Positions 15,704 to 24,724 of a stretch of DNA of 64,000 bases are shown here, in pieces. The notes beneath the pieces are model-generated. The model worked only from the letters and a program-made list of their open reading frames with translations. It was not told where the DNA came from and searched no databases. This DNA is from Halorubrum sp. 2020YC2 (GTDB taxonomy: Archaea > Halobacteriota > Halobacteria > Halobacteriales > Haloferacaceae), in assembly GCF_018623055.1 (NCBI RefSeq), contig NZ_CP076019.1:2232001-2296000 (forward strand), given 5' to 3'. Within the stretch, counting starts at the first letter, position 1. Each line of letters starts with the position of its first letter. Both the position numbers and the translations under genes were made by a program.

Positions 15704-17419
15704 TTACCCGAACGCGACCGCCCGCCGAGCGACGGCGCCGGCCCCCGCGAGCGCGACGCCGAACCCGGCGGCGAAGGAGACCGGAAGCTGGATCCCGCCG
15801 CCGCGCCAGTCGGCCGCGTACGCGCGGGCGTAGAAGTCCGCCACCGACTCGTTCTCCACCGCGAGCAGCACCTCCCGGTTGTTCGTCTCCGCGCTCGGGT
15901 TCCAGTTGAGGCTGCCGACGACCGCCGCGTTGTCGACGACTAACCCCTTCGCGTGGACCTTCCCGTATCGACCGCGCGGCGCGGCGAGGTCGACGGCGAT
16001 CGGCTCGTCCGCGAGCCGCTCCGAGAGATTCCGGTTCGCCTCCCGGTCGTACCACGCGTCGGAGAGCAGCAGGTGGACGTCGACGCCGCGCTCGGCCGCG
16101 CGCCGGAGCGCCCGCACGATCCGGTCGTCGGGACCGCCGACGCGCGGCACGACCGCGAGCACCCGCTCGTCGGCGGCGTCGATCCGCGCGACGATCCGGT
16201 CGGCGGCGTTGCCGGGCGCGGTCAGGACGGCGACGTCCGCCGTCGCCGGGGCCGCCGGCGCCTCGAACCGGGTCGGGTACGAGCCGTTCGCGCGCCCCCC
16301 GCCGTGGAACTCGGTCTCGGCGCGGAACTCGCGCCACGGTCGCGCGTCGTGCGCCCGGAAATCGGCGGCGAACAGCGCGGCCAGGTCGTCCGCCGGGGTC
16401 TGGTTCCGGTCGACCCCGGCCCCCTCCGCGGTCCCGTTCTCGACGACCACGCCCCAGCCGCGGTTGCTCCGTCCGCCCGTGCCGGAGGGCTTCCAGTTCT
16501 CCGTGAGGACGACGGCGCGGTCGTCCGCGACCGCGTACTTCGGGTGGTGGAACCGGAACCGCTCGACCTCGCCGTCGAGGATCCGGACCTCGACGCCGGC
16601 GGCCGTCAGCCGGTCGAGCAGCCGCGCGCTCCGCGCGGGGAACCCGCCGACCGGCGACCCCTCCAGCAGCACCCGGACGCGCGCCCCGCGGTCGGCGGCG
16701 GCGACGAGCGCGTCCGCGACCCGCTCCGAGGTCAGCGTGTAGCCGGCGAGGAACAGGCGGTCCTCCGCGCTCCGGAGCTGCTCGACCGGGACGCCCGGAC
16801 TGTCGGGGAGGACGAACGGCGTCACGGCGGCGTCCGCGGTCCGACGCGGCGACCGCGGCTCGTACCCGCGCGGCCGCCACTCGCCCCACGCGGCGCGCCA
16901 GCGGTACCCCTCGCGGGCGCGGTCGTAGGCGACGACGTCGACCGCCGTCCCGTTCCGGCGGAGTTCGATCCGGTCACCCGAGGCGGAGAGCGGGAAGTAG
17001 TCGCTCAGGCGGCGAACGGCGGTCGAGTCGGTCGGGCCGGCGTCGGTTCCGGGGCCGACCGCGGTCTCGGGGCTGGCGGCGAGGATCGACGCGGTCCGGT
17101 TCGGCGCCGTCGATAACGCAACCGTGCCGCTCGCGTTCGCCGGGATCCGGGCGTCGTAGTAGCCGTCGGAGAGCGACCAGTTCCCGCGCTCCGGCAGGGA
17201 GACGACGAGGTACTCGCCGCGGTTCTCCTCGGTGGGGGGGTTCGGGTACAGCTCGACGATCCGGGGCTCGCCGGCGACGGCGGAGGCGTTGGCCGGCGCC
17301 GGCTCGACCTCGTCTGAAGGCGCTGCCGCCGCCGGCGGACAGAGGACCGCGCTCGCGGCGACGACGAGCAGGAGGAGCGTCGCGACGCGAGACCGGTCGT
17401 TCGGAGGACGGGTCGGCAC
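15704..17419 (-). CDS. Secreted phospholipase D-like protein with lamin-tail-type domain
   Basis: A 571-residue protein with a Sec-type signal (residues 10-33, ending PPAAAA), then an LTD-like beta domain (EPRIVELYPNPPTEENRGEY) and two phospholipase D modules. The HKD motifs are HHPKYAVADDRAVVLTENW near 285-305 and KVHAKGLVVDNAAVVGSLNW near 485-505. A C-terminal helix (about 545-565) could anchor it outside the cell. HKD enzymes cut phosphodiester bonds in lipids or nucleic acids. The LTD/PLD combination suggests an extracellular nuclease or phospholipase; the substrate is unknown. Confidence 0.8.
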   Translation of the reverse strand: MPTRPPNDRSRVATLLLLVVAASAVLCPPAAAAPSDEVEPAPANASAVAGEPRIVELYPNPPTEENRGEYLVVSLPERGNWSLSDGYYDARIPANASGTVALSTAPNRTASILAASPETAVGPGTDAGPTDSTAVRRLSDYFPLSASGDRIELRRNGTAVDVVAYDRAREGYRWRAAWGEWRPRGYEPRSPRRTADAAVTPFVLPDSPGVPVEQLRSAEDRLFLAGYTLTSERVADALVAAADRGARVRVLLEGSPVGGFPARSARLLDRLTAAGVEVRILDGEVERFRFHHPKYAVADDRAVVLTENWKPSGTGGRSNRGWGVVVENGTAEGAGVDRNQTPADDLAALFAADFRAHDARPWREFRAETEFHGGGRANGSYPTRFEAPAAPATADVAVLTAPGNAADRIVARIDAADERVLAVVPRVGGPDDRIVRALRRAAERGVDVHLLLSDAWYDREANRNLSERLADEPIAVDLAAPRGRYGKVHAKGLVVDNAAVVGSLNWNPSAETNNREVLLAVENESVADFYARAYAADWRGGGIQLPVSFAAGFGVALAGAGAVARRAVAFG

Positions 17420-17482
17420 GGAGCGCGTGGCTCCGGTATCTGATAAAAGCGTTCGCGGCGGAGGAGTTCGGCGGAACCCGAG

Positions 17483-18916
17483 TCAGGCCGTCGGCGCCGG
17501 CTCGGGCTCGTCGTCGAGCGCGTCGCGCGCCTTCTCCCCCTCGGTCGAGACGACGAAGGAGTGCTCGTCGGCGTACTCGGCGACCGCTTCGAGCGCCTCG
17601 CGGGTCCCGATCTGGCGGAGTGCCCAGCCGGCGGCCGCGCGGACGTCGTCGGACGGGTGCGCTTCGAGCGCGTCGGCGAGCGGCTTGACGGCGCGGGCGT
17701 CACCGATCAGCCCGAGCGCGCGGGCGGCGTGGGGGCGGACGAGCTCGTCGGTGTCGCCGTCGGGGTCGAGCTGGTTCGCGAGCGGCTGGACGGCCTCGGA
17801 CGCGCCGATCTCTCCGAGCGCCTTGAAGACGGCCTTCTGGAGCTGCGGGTTCGAGTCCTCCGGGACGTACTCGACGAGCGTGTCGGTGGCCTCCTCGGCC
17901 GCCATCTTCCCGAGGATCCGGATCGCGGGCCGGTCGCGCTTCTCGGCGCGGCCGAGGACCTCCTCGACGGACGCCTCGGTCTTGCCGCGCTTGCCCATCC
18001 GCTCGAACGCCTCCAAGCAGTGGCGCTCCATGAAGTCGGACTGCAGCGAGTCGAGCGCGAGGAGGATCATGTCGACGTTGCCCCGCGCCTCGTGTTCCTT
18101 CAGCGCGGCCCACTCGACCGGGAAGTCCTTGTAGTGGCCCAGCACGTCGTAGTATCCCTGCGCGCGGAGCTGCTCGTGGGTCTCTAAGTCGTCCCACTCC
18201 TCGGCGTCGTCGAGTCCGCCCTCCAGCTCGTCGGTGGCCGCGAGCAGCGCGGCGATGTCGTCGGCGTCGTCGTCCGCGTCGAGGCCGGCGTCAGCGACCG
18301 CCCCGGCGACGGCGTCGAGCGCCGCGACGAGCTGGTCGAGGGGCGTCGGATCCCCGGAGTCGGCGTCCGCCTCGCCCTCTGGCTCTTCCAAGAGCGTCTC
18401 GGGGTCCTCGTCGGCGGCGGCGAGCGCGTCGTCGATCGCGTCCGCGGCCGCGTCGACGAACGACGCGACGGCGGCGGCGACGTCCTCGCGCCCGTCCGCG
18501 GTCCACTCGGTGTCCTCGACCGTCCCGGCGGCGGTCTCGATCGCGTCGACGACGTCCTCGCCGTAGGGACCGCGCGCCTCCTCGACGCCGTCGCGGAGCT
18601 CCGCGACGCGGTCCTCGAGGTCGCCGCGGGGGTCCTCGGCGTCCTCGTCGTCCTCGTCCGGCTCGGGGAGGTCCGCCGCCCCGATGCCGGTCTCGGCGTC
18701 GTCCAAGAGCGCCTCGACGTCGTCGAGGTCGGCCTCCGTCTCGGCGGCGTCGAGGCGGTCGGCTATCTCGTCGAGGTACTCGTTGAGGGACTCCTCCGTC
18801 GGGTCTTCGGGGAGCGTCGGGGCGGCCGTCTCGGTCGACTCGCCGGCGTCCCCGCCGTCGTCCGCGGCGTCGGCCTCCTCGGAGGCGTCGGCCGGGTCGT
18901 CGTCGCCGTTGCTCAT
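17483..18916 (-). CDS. HEAT-repeat protein with long acidic N-terminus
   Basis: A 477-residue protein, ATG at 18916 (MSNGDDD). The first 250 residues are strongly acidic and helical with coiled-coil-like stretches rich in Asp, Glu and Ala. The second half carries about five HEAT (PBS-lyase-type) repeats, for example NPQLQKAVFKALGEIGASEA, VRPHAARALGLIGDARAVKP and DDVRAAAGWALRQIGTREAL. Such proteins are scaffolds for protein binding; no enzyme motif is visible. Confidence 0.78.
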   Translation of the reverse strand: MSNGDDDPADASEEADAADDGGDAGESTETAAPTLPEDPTEESLNEYLDEIADRLDAAETEADLDDVEALLDDAETGIGAADLPEPDEDDEDAEDPRGDLEDRVAELRDGVEEARGPYGEDVVDAIETAAGTVEDTEWTADGREDVAAAVASFVDAAADAIDDALAAADEDPETLLEEPEGEADADSGDPTPLDQLVAALDAVAGAVADAGLDADDDADDIAALLAATDELEGGLDDAEEWDDLETHEQLRAQGYYDVLGHYKDFPVEWAALKEHEARGNVDMILLALDSLQSDFMERHCLEAFERMGKRGKTEASVEEVLGRAEKRDRPAIRILGKMAAEEATDTLVEYVPEDSNPQLQKAVFKALGEIGASEAVQPLANQLDPDGDTDELVRPHAARALGLIGDARAVKPLADALEAHPSDDVRAAAGWALRQIGTREALEAVAEYADEHSFVVSTEGEKARDALDDEPEPAPTA

Positions 18917-19086
18917 ATACCACGAAGTCCGCGCGTAGTCCATTAAGAGGTTTCCCTTCGCGGGCGCCGTCGATCCCGCCGAGGGAACGAAAGCGGCCGC
19001 GCTCGGCGCGGTGCGTCGGGTTGCGTCCGCTCGACGGCGGCGGCCGCCGCCGGGAGCGGTCGAGTGTCGTGTTCACCACCAGCACA

Positions 19087-19097
19087 CTTTTATTATC
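19087..19097 (+). promoter_or_regulatory. Probable TATA box of the MATE gene
   Basis: TTTTATTATCA is centred about 30 bases before the ATG at 19122, the spacing expected for a short-leader or leaderless haloarchaeal transcript. Confidence 0.45.
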
Positions 19098-19121
19098 AAC
19101 GAAGAATATCGGAACGATTCG

Positions 19122-20675
19122 ATGTTAGACGTCGACCGCGAAGGAATCACCGGCGGACCGGTGGGACGGGTGCTGCTCGTCCTCGCCGCGCCCCTCGTCG
19201 CGCAGAACGTCGTATACGTCGCCAACGCGCTGATAGACACGTTCTGGCTCGGGCGGGTGGGCGAGGACGCGGTCGCCGCCGTCGGTCTCAGCCTCCCGAT
19301 CCAGTCGCTGCTCGGCGCGACGGTGGTGATCGGGGCGGTCGGCACCCAGATCCTCGTCGCGCAGCGCGCCGGAGACGACGACGACGCGGGCGCGCGTCGC
19401 GTCGCAGTCAACGGCGCGCTCGTCGCGCTCGCGGTCACGGCAGCGGTCGCGCTCCCGGTCGTCGTCTACGCCGAGGAGGTGGTGTCGCTGCTGGGGGCCG
19501 ACCCGGCGCTCGCCGGCACGACGGCGACGTACCTCGCGATCGTGATCGCCGTGCTTCCCGTGGGCGCGGCGGGCGACACCGTCGAGAACTGCTTCACGGC
19601 GTACGGCGACACCCGCGCGGTGTTCCACGTGAGCCTCGTGGGCGTCCTCGTCAACCTCGTCGCCGCGCCGGTGCTCATCTTCGGGGTCGGTCCCGCGCCG
19701 GAACTCGGCGTCGCGGGCGCCGCGCTCGGCACCGCGCTCGCGGGCGTCGCCGGCCTCCTGTGGATCCTCGGGTACGCCGCCGGGATCGGCCGCGACACCT
19801 TCCGACTCACCCGCGAGGGGTTCGCGATCGACCCGGCGACCGTCCGCGAGGTCGTGGCTGTCGGCCTCCCGCTCGGCGGCCAGCGCGGCGTGAGCGAACT
19901 CGTCCGGGTCCTCGTCGTCGGTCTCGTCGCGATCGCCGGGGGAGCGGCGGGCGTCGCGGCGTACACGGTCGGCGCGCGGGTCGCGACGCTCGCGATCGTC
20001 CCGGCGCTCGGGATACAGCAGGCCGCCCAGTCGATGATCGGACAGAACCTCGGCGCGGACGCCCCCGAGCGCGCCCGCCGGACGACCACGGTCGGCACCG
20101 GGATGGTCGTCGCCGGGTTCCTCGCGCTCGGCGCGGTCCAGTTCCGCTTCGCGGGCGGGATAGCCGACCTGCTCGCGCCCGACCTCACCGCGGCGGGGCG
20201 CGACCTCGCGGTCACCTACCTCCGGATCCTCGGCGCCTCCTACTGGGCGCTCGGCGGCACCTACACCCTCTTAGCCGGGTTCAACGGCGCCTCGCGGACC
20301 CGGACCTCCTTCGCCGCGGACCTGATCAAGTACTGGGCGATCCGGTTCCCCATCGCGCTCGCGGCCGTCCCGGCCGCGACGACGTTCGGCGCGTTCGGCG
20401 TCGCCGTGACGCCCGGTCTGGGTTGGGGGGTCGAGGCCGTCTTCTGGGCGGTCGCGGCCTCGAACGTCGTCGGCTTCGTCGGACTCGGCGGCTACTTCCT
20501 GTACACGACCCGGCGCGGGATGTTCGCGAACGCCGCCGAGCGCGCGAGCGGCGGAGAGAAGGGCGGAAGCGAGAGCAGAGGCGAGGGCGGGAGCGGAAGC
20601 AAGGGCGGGGGCGGAAGCGAAGGCGGGGACAGAAGCGAGGGCGAGGCGGTCGCGGAGGCGGCCGACGACGACTGA
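19122..20675 (+). CDS. MATE-family multidrug/solute efflux transporter
   Basis: A 517-residue membrane protein with about twelve helices. The ATG at 19122 (MLDVDREGITGGP) is preferred because the TATA-like site lies about 30 bases before it and upstream codons are unconserved. The family look is clear in LLVLAAPLVAQNVVYVANAL, VGEDAVAAVGLSLPIQ and, in the second half, IQQAAQSMIGQNLGA. MATE proteins exchange cations (Na+ or H+) for organic compounds. The tail (480-517) is a Gly/Ser/Glu/Lys low-complexity run coded by near-tandem GGCGGAAGC units. Confidence 0.87.
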   Translation: MLDVDREGITGGPVGRVLLVLAAPLVAQNVVYVANALIDTFWLGRVGEDAVAAVGLSLPIQSLLGATVVIGAVGTQILVAQRAGDDDDAGARRVAVNGALVALAVTAAVALPVVVYAEEVVSLLGADPALAGTTATYLAIVIAVLPVGAAGDTVENCFTAYGDTRAVFHVSLVGVLVNLVAAPVLIFGVGPAPELGVAGAALGTALAGVAGLLWILGYAAGIGRDTFRLTREGFAIDPATVREVVAVGLPLGGQRGVSELVRVLVVGLVAIAGGAAGVAAYTVGARVATLAIVPALGIQQAAQSMIGQNLGADAPERARRTTTVGTGMVVAGFLALGAVQFRFAGGIADLLAPDLTAAGRDLAVTYLRILGASYWALGGTYTLLAGFNGASRTRTSFAADLIKYWAIRFPIALAAVPAATTFGAFGVAVTPGLGWGVEAVFWAVAASNVVGFVGLGGYFLYTTRRGMFANAAERASGGEKGGSESRGEGGSGSKGGGGSEGGDRSEGEAVAEAADDD

Positions 20676-20711
20676 GCGGGGGGCCGGCGCCGCGAGACGG
20701 GTCGGCTTCCG

Positions 20712-21302
20712 TCACTCCGCGAGGAGGTCCGCGCTCTCGACGACGGTCGCGAACTCCCCGTTGAGGTGCGCAAGCGCGACGCGGTGGGAGGTCTCCGGGT
20801 CGATCCGCTCGCCGTCGGGCGCCTCGCGGGCGTGCGTCGCGGTCGCGTCCGCGACCACCCGGACGTCGTAGCCGCGGTTCTCGGCCTCGCGCGCCGTCGT
20901 CGAGACGCAGTGGTCGGTGGTGAGTCCGCAGACGACGAGCGACTCGTACCGCGACTCGCGGAGCCACGCGTCGACCCCGGAGTCGAGGAACGCGCCGTTG
21001 ACCGACTTCTCGAAGGTCGGCTCCCCGTCGACGGGCGCCGTCTCCGGCTTCCACGCGAAGCCGGGGGCGTCGGGGCGCAGCGGTGAGTCCGGCTCCGTCG
21101 AGGCGTGTCGCACGTGCGCGACGGGCCGGTCGGCCGCGCGCCAGCGGTCGAGGAGCGCGGCCGCGGCCGCCTCAGCGCCCGGGTTGTTGCGCTCGCCCCA
21201 CCCCGGCTCGTCGAAGCCGGTCTGGAAGTCGACGAGGAGGAGGACGGCGTCGGCGGGCACGGCGTCGCCGCGCTCGCCGGCGGCCTCGGCGCCGTCAGTC
21301 AT
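20712..21302 (-). CDS. Isochorismatase-family cysteine hydrolase
   Basis: A 196-residue protein. The catalytic triad of the family is visible: Asp in [10 protein letters not shown] near residue 22, Lys in FEKSVNGAF, and Cys in [19 protein letters not shown]. Members hydrolyse isochorismate, nicotinamide or other small amides; the substrate cannot be read from the sequence. The start overlaps the end of the next gene by eight bases, so it is co-transcribed with the YqcI/YcgG gene. Confidence 0.83.
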   Translation of the reverse strand: MTDGAEAAGERGDAVPADAVLLLVDFQTGFDEPGWGERNNPGAEAAAAALLDRWRAADRPVAHVRHASTEPDSPLRPDAPGFAWKPETAPVDGEPTFEKSVNGAFLDSGVDAWLRESRYESLVVCGLTTDHCVSTTAREAENRGYDVRVVADATATHAREAPDGERIDPETSHRVALAHLNGEFATVVESADLLAE

Positions 21303-22170
21303 CGCCCAGCCCCGAGGCGGGCGCCGCGTCGGGGTCAGACCCGCCGTCCGCCTCGCCCGCGAACCGCCGCCACGCGCCGCGTTCGAGCAGGGACTCGGGC
21401 GCCTTCGGGTGGTCGCGCGTCGGGTCGAGCGGACACTCGTCCGGGGCGGCGTCGGCGTCCTCGCGGAACAGGTACTGCGTCCACTCGCGGTCGCCCTCGG
21501 CGCCCCAGTCCCCGAGGTCGGCGTGGGGACAGACGCCGTCGTAGTCGCCCATCCGGTCGCGGATCGTCTCTCGGGCACGCTCGCCCGCCTCGGTGTCGGC
21601 CGTGAGTCCCTCGAAGACGGCCCGCGGCTGGAAGGTGATCTCTAAGCCGACCGGCGAGTACCGGCTCTTCCGGTCGTCGTAGAAGGGCGCCCGCGAGGTC
21701 GGGAACAGCGGCTCGCCGCCGAAGCAGAACTCCCATCGCGGGGTGTCCGGGTCGGTCGGGATGTCTTCGGGCCACGGTTCGGGGTCATGGACGTGGAGGA
21801 ACTCCAGCACGTTCCAGAGCCGCTCGTGGTAGTGCGCCTCGCCGCGCTCGTCGTCGGGCGGCCTGAAGAACACCGCAAGCGGCGCGCGGTCCGCGTGGTC
21901 GTCGTACGTGTCGAGGTATTCGAGGAGGACGTCGCGCAGCCGCAACAGCGCGGCCGGGTCCGTGGTCGACTCGCAGGCGGCGTACAGCAGGTCCCCCTCG
22001 CGCTCAACCTCGATGCCGAAGTAACAGGGGAACGGCGACCCGTCGCGCTCGCCCAGCATCGACTCGCGGAACGTCCGGTAGTGCTCTTGAAGCCACGGCG
22101 GCGCGTCGTCGAGCCGACCGCGGAGCGTCTCCTGATCCAACAGCACGCCCTCGGTCCCGGGCTCGTTCAT
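21295..22170 (-). CDS. YqcI/YcgG-family protein
   Basis: A 291-residue protein from [13 protein letters not shown] at 22170. Residues 15-240 match the YqcI/YcgG family in overall pattern: [18 protein letters not shown], then [31 protein letters not shown] and a [18 protein letters not shown] section. The biochemical function is not known; some relatives are tied to heme-like or oxidative reactions. The Asp/Cys/His cluster near the C-terminus ([12 protein letters not shown]) could bind a metal. Confidence 0.72.
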   Translation of the reverse strand: MNEPGTEGVLLDQETLRGRLDDAPPWLQEHYRTFRESMLGERDGSPFPCYFGIEVEREGDLLYAACESTTDPAALLRLRDVLLEYLDTYDDHADRAPLAVFFRPPDDERGEAHYHERLWNVLEFLHVHDPEPWPEDIPTDPDTPRWEFCFGGEPLFPTSRAPFYDDRKSRYSPVGLEITFQPRAVFEGLTADTEAGERARETIRDRMGDYDGVCPHADLGDWGAEGDREWTQYLFREDADAAPDECPLDPTRDHPKAPESLLERGAWRRFAGEADGGSDPDAAPASGLGDD

Positions 22171-22239
22171 ACGCTCTATCGGAGACAGGCCGGCTTTTGG
22201 CTTTCGCCGGGTTCGACGCGACGGGAACTGTTCGGCGGC

Positions 22240-22764
22240 GCTATTTGTTCCCGACCGGTGCGGTGGCGCGTGCCGACGAGCGCCCGGAGGGCGCGATGTC
22301 GCACGCGCGAGGGAGTCGCGAGCGAAGCGAGCGACGAGGCTGGGGAGGCGTGAGGTGCTGTGCGGTGCCGTGCGGGTGGGACTCAAAGGGGCAGTCACGA
22401 GGGCGGCGCAGGCGTTCACGAGAGCAAAGCTCTCGTGAGCCAATCAGAACGCGAAGCGTTCTGATGACGACGTAAGCACCGCAAGGAGCGAGTGAAACGA
22501 GCGACTGAGGCGCGTGGTTCGAGAGAGCGAAGCTCTCTCGTCATCCCAAAAATCTCCGATTTTCGGGCGACAGCGAGCGTGCGCCGCCCTCGTGACTGGG
22601 GCTTTGGAGGTGTTTGCCGCCGATCTCCAGTCACTCATTTATAAACGAGCGACTGGGGCTTTGGAGGCCTTCGTCGTCGATCCGTGATCAACCGCTTATA
22701 TCCGAGCGACTGGGGCTATGACGGCGGTCGCAATCGATCCGTCACCGACGAGATCCGGAACACC
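22240..22764 (+). repeat. Dispersed structured intergenic element, copy C
   Basis: Longest copy. Conserved boxes are GCGTGCCGAC, CACGCGCGAGGGAGTC, GAGGCTGGGGAGG, GGGACTCAAAGGGGCAG (22378-22394) and CTGGGGCTTTGG. Hairpin arms 22392-22410 and 22580-22598 pair perfectly over 19 bp with their own sequence. The internal region holds three extra hairpins, two of them (ACGAGAGC/GCTCTCGT and CAGAACGC/GCGTTCTG) shared with copy D. Tail units start at 22594, 22651 and 22708, exactly 57 bp apart, with TATA-like TTTATAAAC and TTATATCC. The leading TATA is degraded (CTATTTGTTCCC). It fills the 622-base gap between two genes. Confidence 0.8.
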
Positions 22765-22792
22765 GGACGACAACGAACCGTCGTAGCCCTGA

Positions 22793-24277
22793 TCAGTCAC
22801 TTACCACCGCGAATCGGGAGGCGTCGCTCTCCTCGGTCGGCGCGGTGAAGAGCGAGACGCCGACCGTCAGCGCGCCGGACAGGACCATCAGCCCGAGCGC
22901 CACGTCCCAGCCGCCGAGGACCGTCCGCGGCAGCGTCGGAACGACCGGCAGCACCGACGACAGCACCACGAGCAGGTACGTCGCCTGCGGCACCGCGACG
23001 CCGGCGACCATCCCCGTCCGCGTCGTCCGGGGCCAGTAGAGCGCGCAGATCACGGGGAACGCGAGCAGCGCGAACCCGGAGAACGCGGTGTCACCCACCT
23101 CGATCAGCGTCCCCGGGCGGAAGAGGCTCGCGACGAACGCGAGCGTCGCGAACGCCGCGACGCCGACCCGCGCGATCCACGCCTCGCGCCGCTCGGAGGC
23201 GTTCGCGTCGACGAGCGGCCGGTACAGGTCGCGGGTGAAGTACGACGACCCGGACAAAAGCATCGAGTCGGACGAGGACATCATCGCGGCCATCGCGCCG
23301 GCGATGACGAGCGCGGCGAACCACGCCGGCGCGTACTCGTTCAACACGACCGGCAGCACGTTCGCGCCGTCGGGCACCTCGATCGGCATCCCGGCCGCCC
23401 ACGCGCCGAGCATGAACGCGGGGAGGAAGAGCAGGAGTACCAGCACGGGCCACAGCGCGAACGACCGCTTCAGCACCGTTCCCGACTTCGCGACGAAGAA
23501 CCGCTGGTTGATCTGCGGGAACATCGTCACCCCGAACGCGATGGTGATCGCCGTCGAGACGATGAACCCGGGGGTGTACGTCCCGCCGCCGAAGCTCCCG
23601 AACTCGGGGCGGGCGGCCAACATTCCCTCGGTCGCGGCGCCGACGCCGCCGACCGCCGAGAGGACCCACGCGGCGGCGACCCAGACGATAGAGAGCATTA
23701 ACAGTCCCTGAAGCGTGTCGGTCCACGCCACGCCGCGGAGGCCGGCGACGCCGATGTAGAGGATCATGAACGCCGTGATCAGCGCCGCGCCGCCCCAGTA
23801 GGGGACGACGCCGTCGGTGAGGCCGACGAGCGCCTCGCCCGCGCCCATCTGCTGCAGCATCACGTACGGGAACAGCCACAGGAGGCTCACGCCCGCGACC
23901 AGCGCGCGCAGCCCGGTCGAGCCGAACCGGTCGCCCAGCATCTCCCCGAGCGTCACGTAGCCGTTGCGGGCGCCGATGAGCCACTGCTTGTAGCCGATCA
24001 CGTACCACAGCACGGCGAACAGCACGCCGTCCAGCGTCCCCATCACGACCAGCCACTCGGGGCCCGCGGCGTACGCGAGGTTCGGCCCGCCGAAGAAGGT
24101 GAACGCCGAGAGCAGGGTGGCGAACGTCGTGAAAAGCAGGACGAGCGTTCCGATAGACCGGCTCGCGAGGTAGTAGTCCTCGGCCGTCGTCTCCGAGACG
24201 CGGTAGGCGACGAGGCCGAGCGCGAGCGCGACGACGAGGTAGCCGACGACGACGCCGAGCGAGACGCCGAGCGTCAC
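22793..24277 (-). CDS. Sodium:solute symporter (SSS family)
   Basis: A 494-residue membrane protein with about thirteen helices. Family features include the opening VVGYLVVALALGLVAYRVSE, ASRSIGTLVLLFTTFATLLS in the first repeat, and ALVIAGAMAAMMSSSDSMLLSGSS, the signature stretch that helps form the Na+ site. It imports a substrate, likely an organic acid or similar, using the sodium gradient. The DUF3311 gene just upstream overlaps it by four bases, a pairing typical of this transporter subgroup. Confidence 0.87.
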   Translation of the reverse strand: MTLGVSLGVVVGYLVVALALGLVAYRVSETTAEDYYLASRSIGTLVLLFTTFATLLSAFTFFGGPNLAYAAGPEWLVVMGTLDGVLFAVLWYVIGYKQWLIGARNGYVTLGEMLGDRFGSTGLRALVAGVSLLWLFPYVMLQQMGAGEALVGLTDGVVPYWGGAALITAFMILYIGVAGLRGVAWTDTLQGLLMLSIVWVAAAWVLSAVGGVGAATEGMLAARPEFGSFGGGTYTPGFIVSTAITIAFGVTMFPQINQRFFVAKSGTVLKRSFALWPVLVLLLFLPAFMLGAWAAGMPIEVPDGANVLPVVLNEYAPAWFAALVIAGAMAAMMSSSDSMLLSGSSYFTRDLYRPLVDANASERREAWIARVGVAAFATLAFVASLFRPGTLIEVGDTAFSGFALLAFPVICALYWPRTTRTGMVAGVAVPQATYLLVVLSSVLPVVPTLPRTVLGGWDVALGLMVLSGALTVGVSLFTAPTEESDASRFAVVSD

Positions 24278-24549
24278 GGGCGGTCACCCCCGCGGTCGAC
24301 GGCTCCGCTTCCGGTCCCGTCGACGGGGTCGGCGCCCGGCCGCTGCCCCATCCCGCGGTCCCACGCGCCGCTCCGGACGAACAGCGCGAACAGGACGGTA
24401 CACAGCCCGAGCCACCCGACGTGCCACCAGATCCACACCGGAAGCCCGGCGACGACGCGGTCGACCCCCCACAGCGGCCACGGCACCGCGAACGCCACGA
24501 GTATCGCGAACGTCGGTATCCACACGAGATCGCTCCGTAAGCGCGTCAT
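24274..24549 (-). CDS. DUF3311 small membrane protein, symporter partner
   Basis: A 91-residue protein with two membrane helices (about 9-28 and 37-60), including WIPTFAILVAFAVPWPLWGV and WWHVGWLGLCTVLFALFV, followed by a polar tail. DUF3311 proteins are usually coded directly before SSS-family symporters, as here, and the ATGA overlap suggests fixed stoichiometry. The role is not established; it may be an accessory subunit. Confidence 0.8.
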   Translation of the reverse strand: MTRLRSDLVWIPTFAILVAFAVPWPLWGVDRVVAGLPVWIWWHVGWLGLCTVLFALFVRSGAWDRGMGQRPGADPVDGTGSGAVDRGGDRP

Positions 24550-24724
24550 GTGAATACAGTCATCTCTATTCGTACTAAGGACTATCGGATAGGTTCGAAA
24601 AGACGTGTTGGAGAGAAATATTCTTCAATAATCGACGCCGGACACGCGTGGCGATAGCTATTTTCCGCGAGGGACGAAACGTAACACGGGCGGCTCTCCC
24701 GCCCGATATCACCATTCACCCATC

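Noticed and set aside
22594-22764. 57-bp tandem units as a CRISPR array
   Set aside because: Whole units repeat with divergence; there are no unique spacers between short identical repeats and no cas genes nearby.
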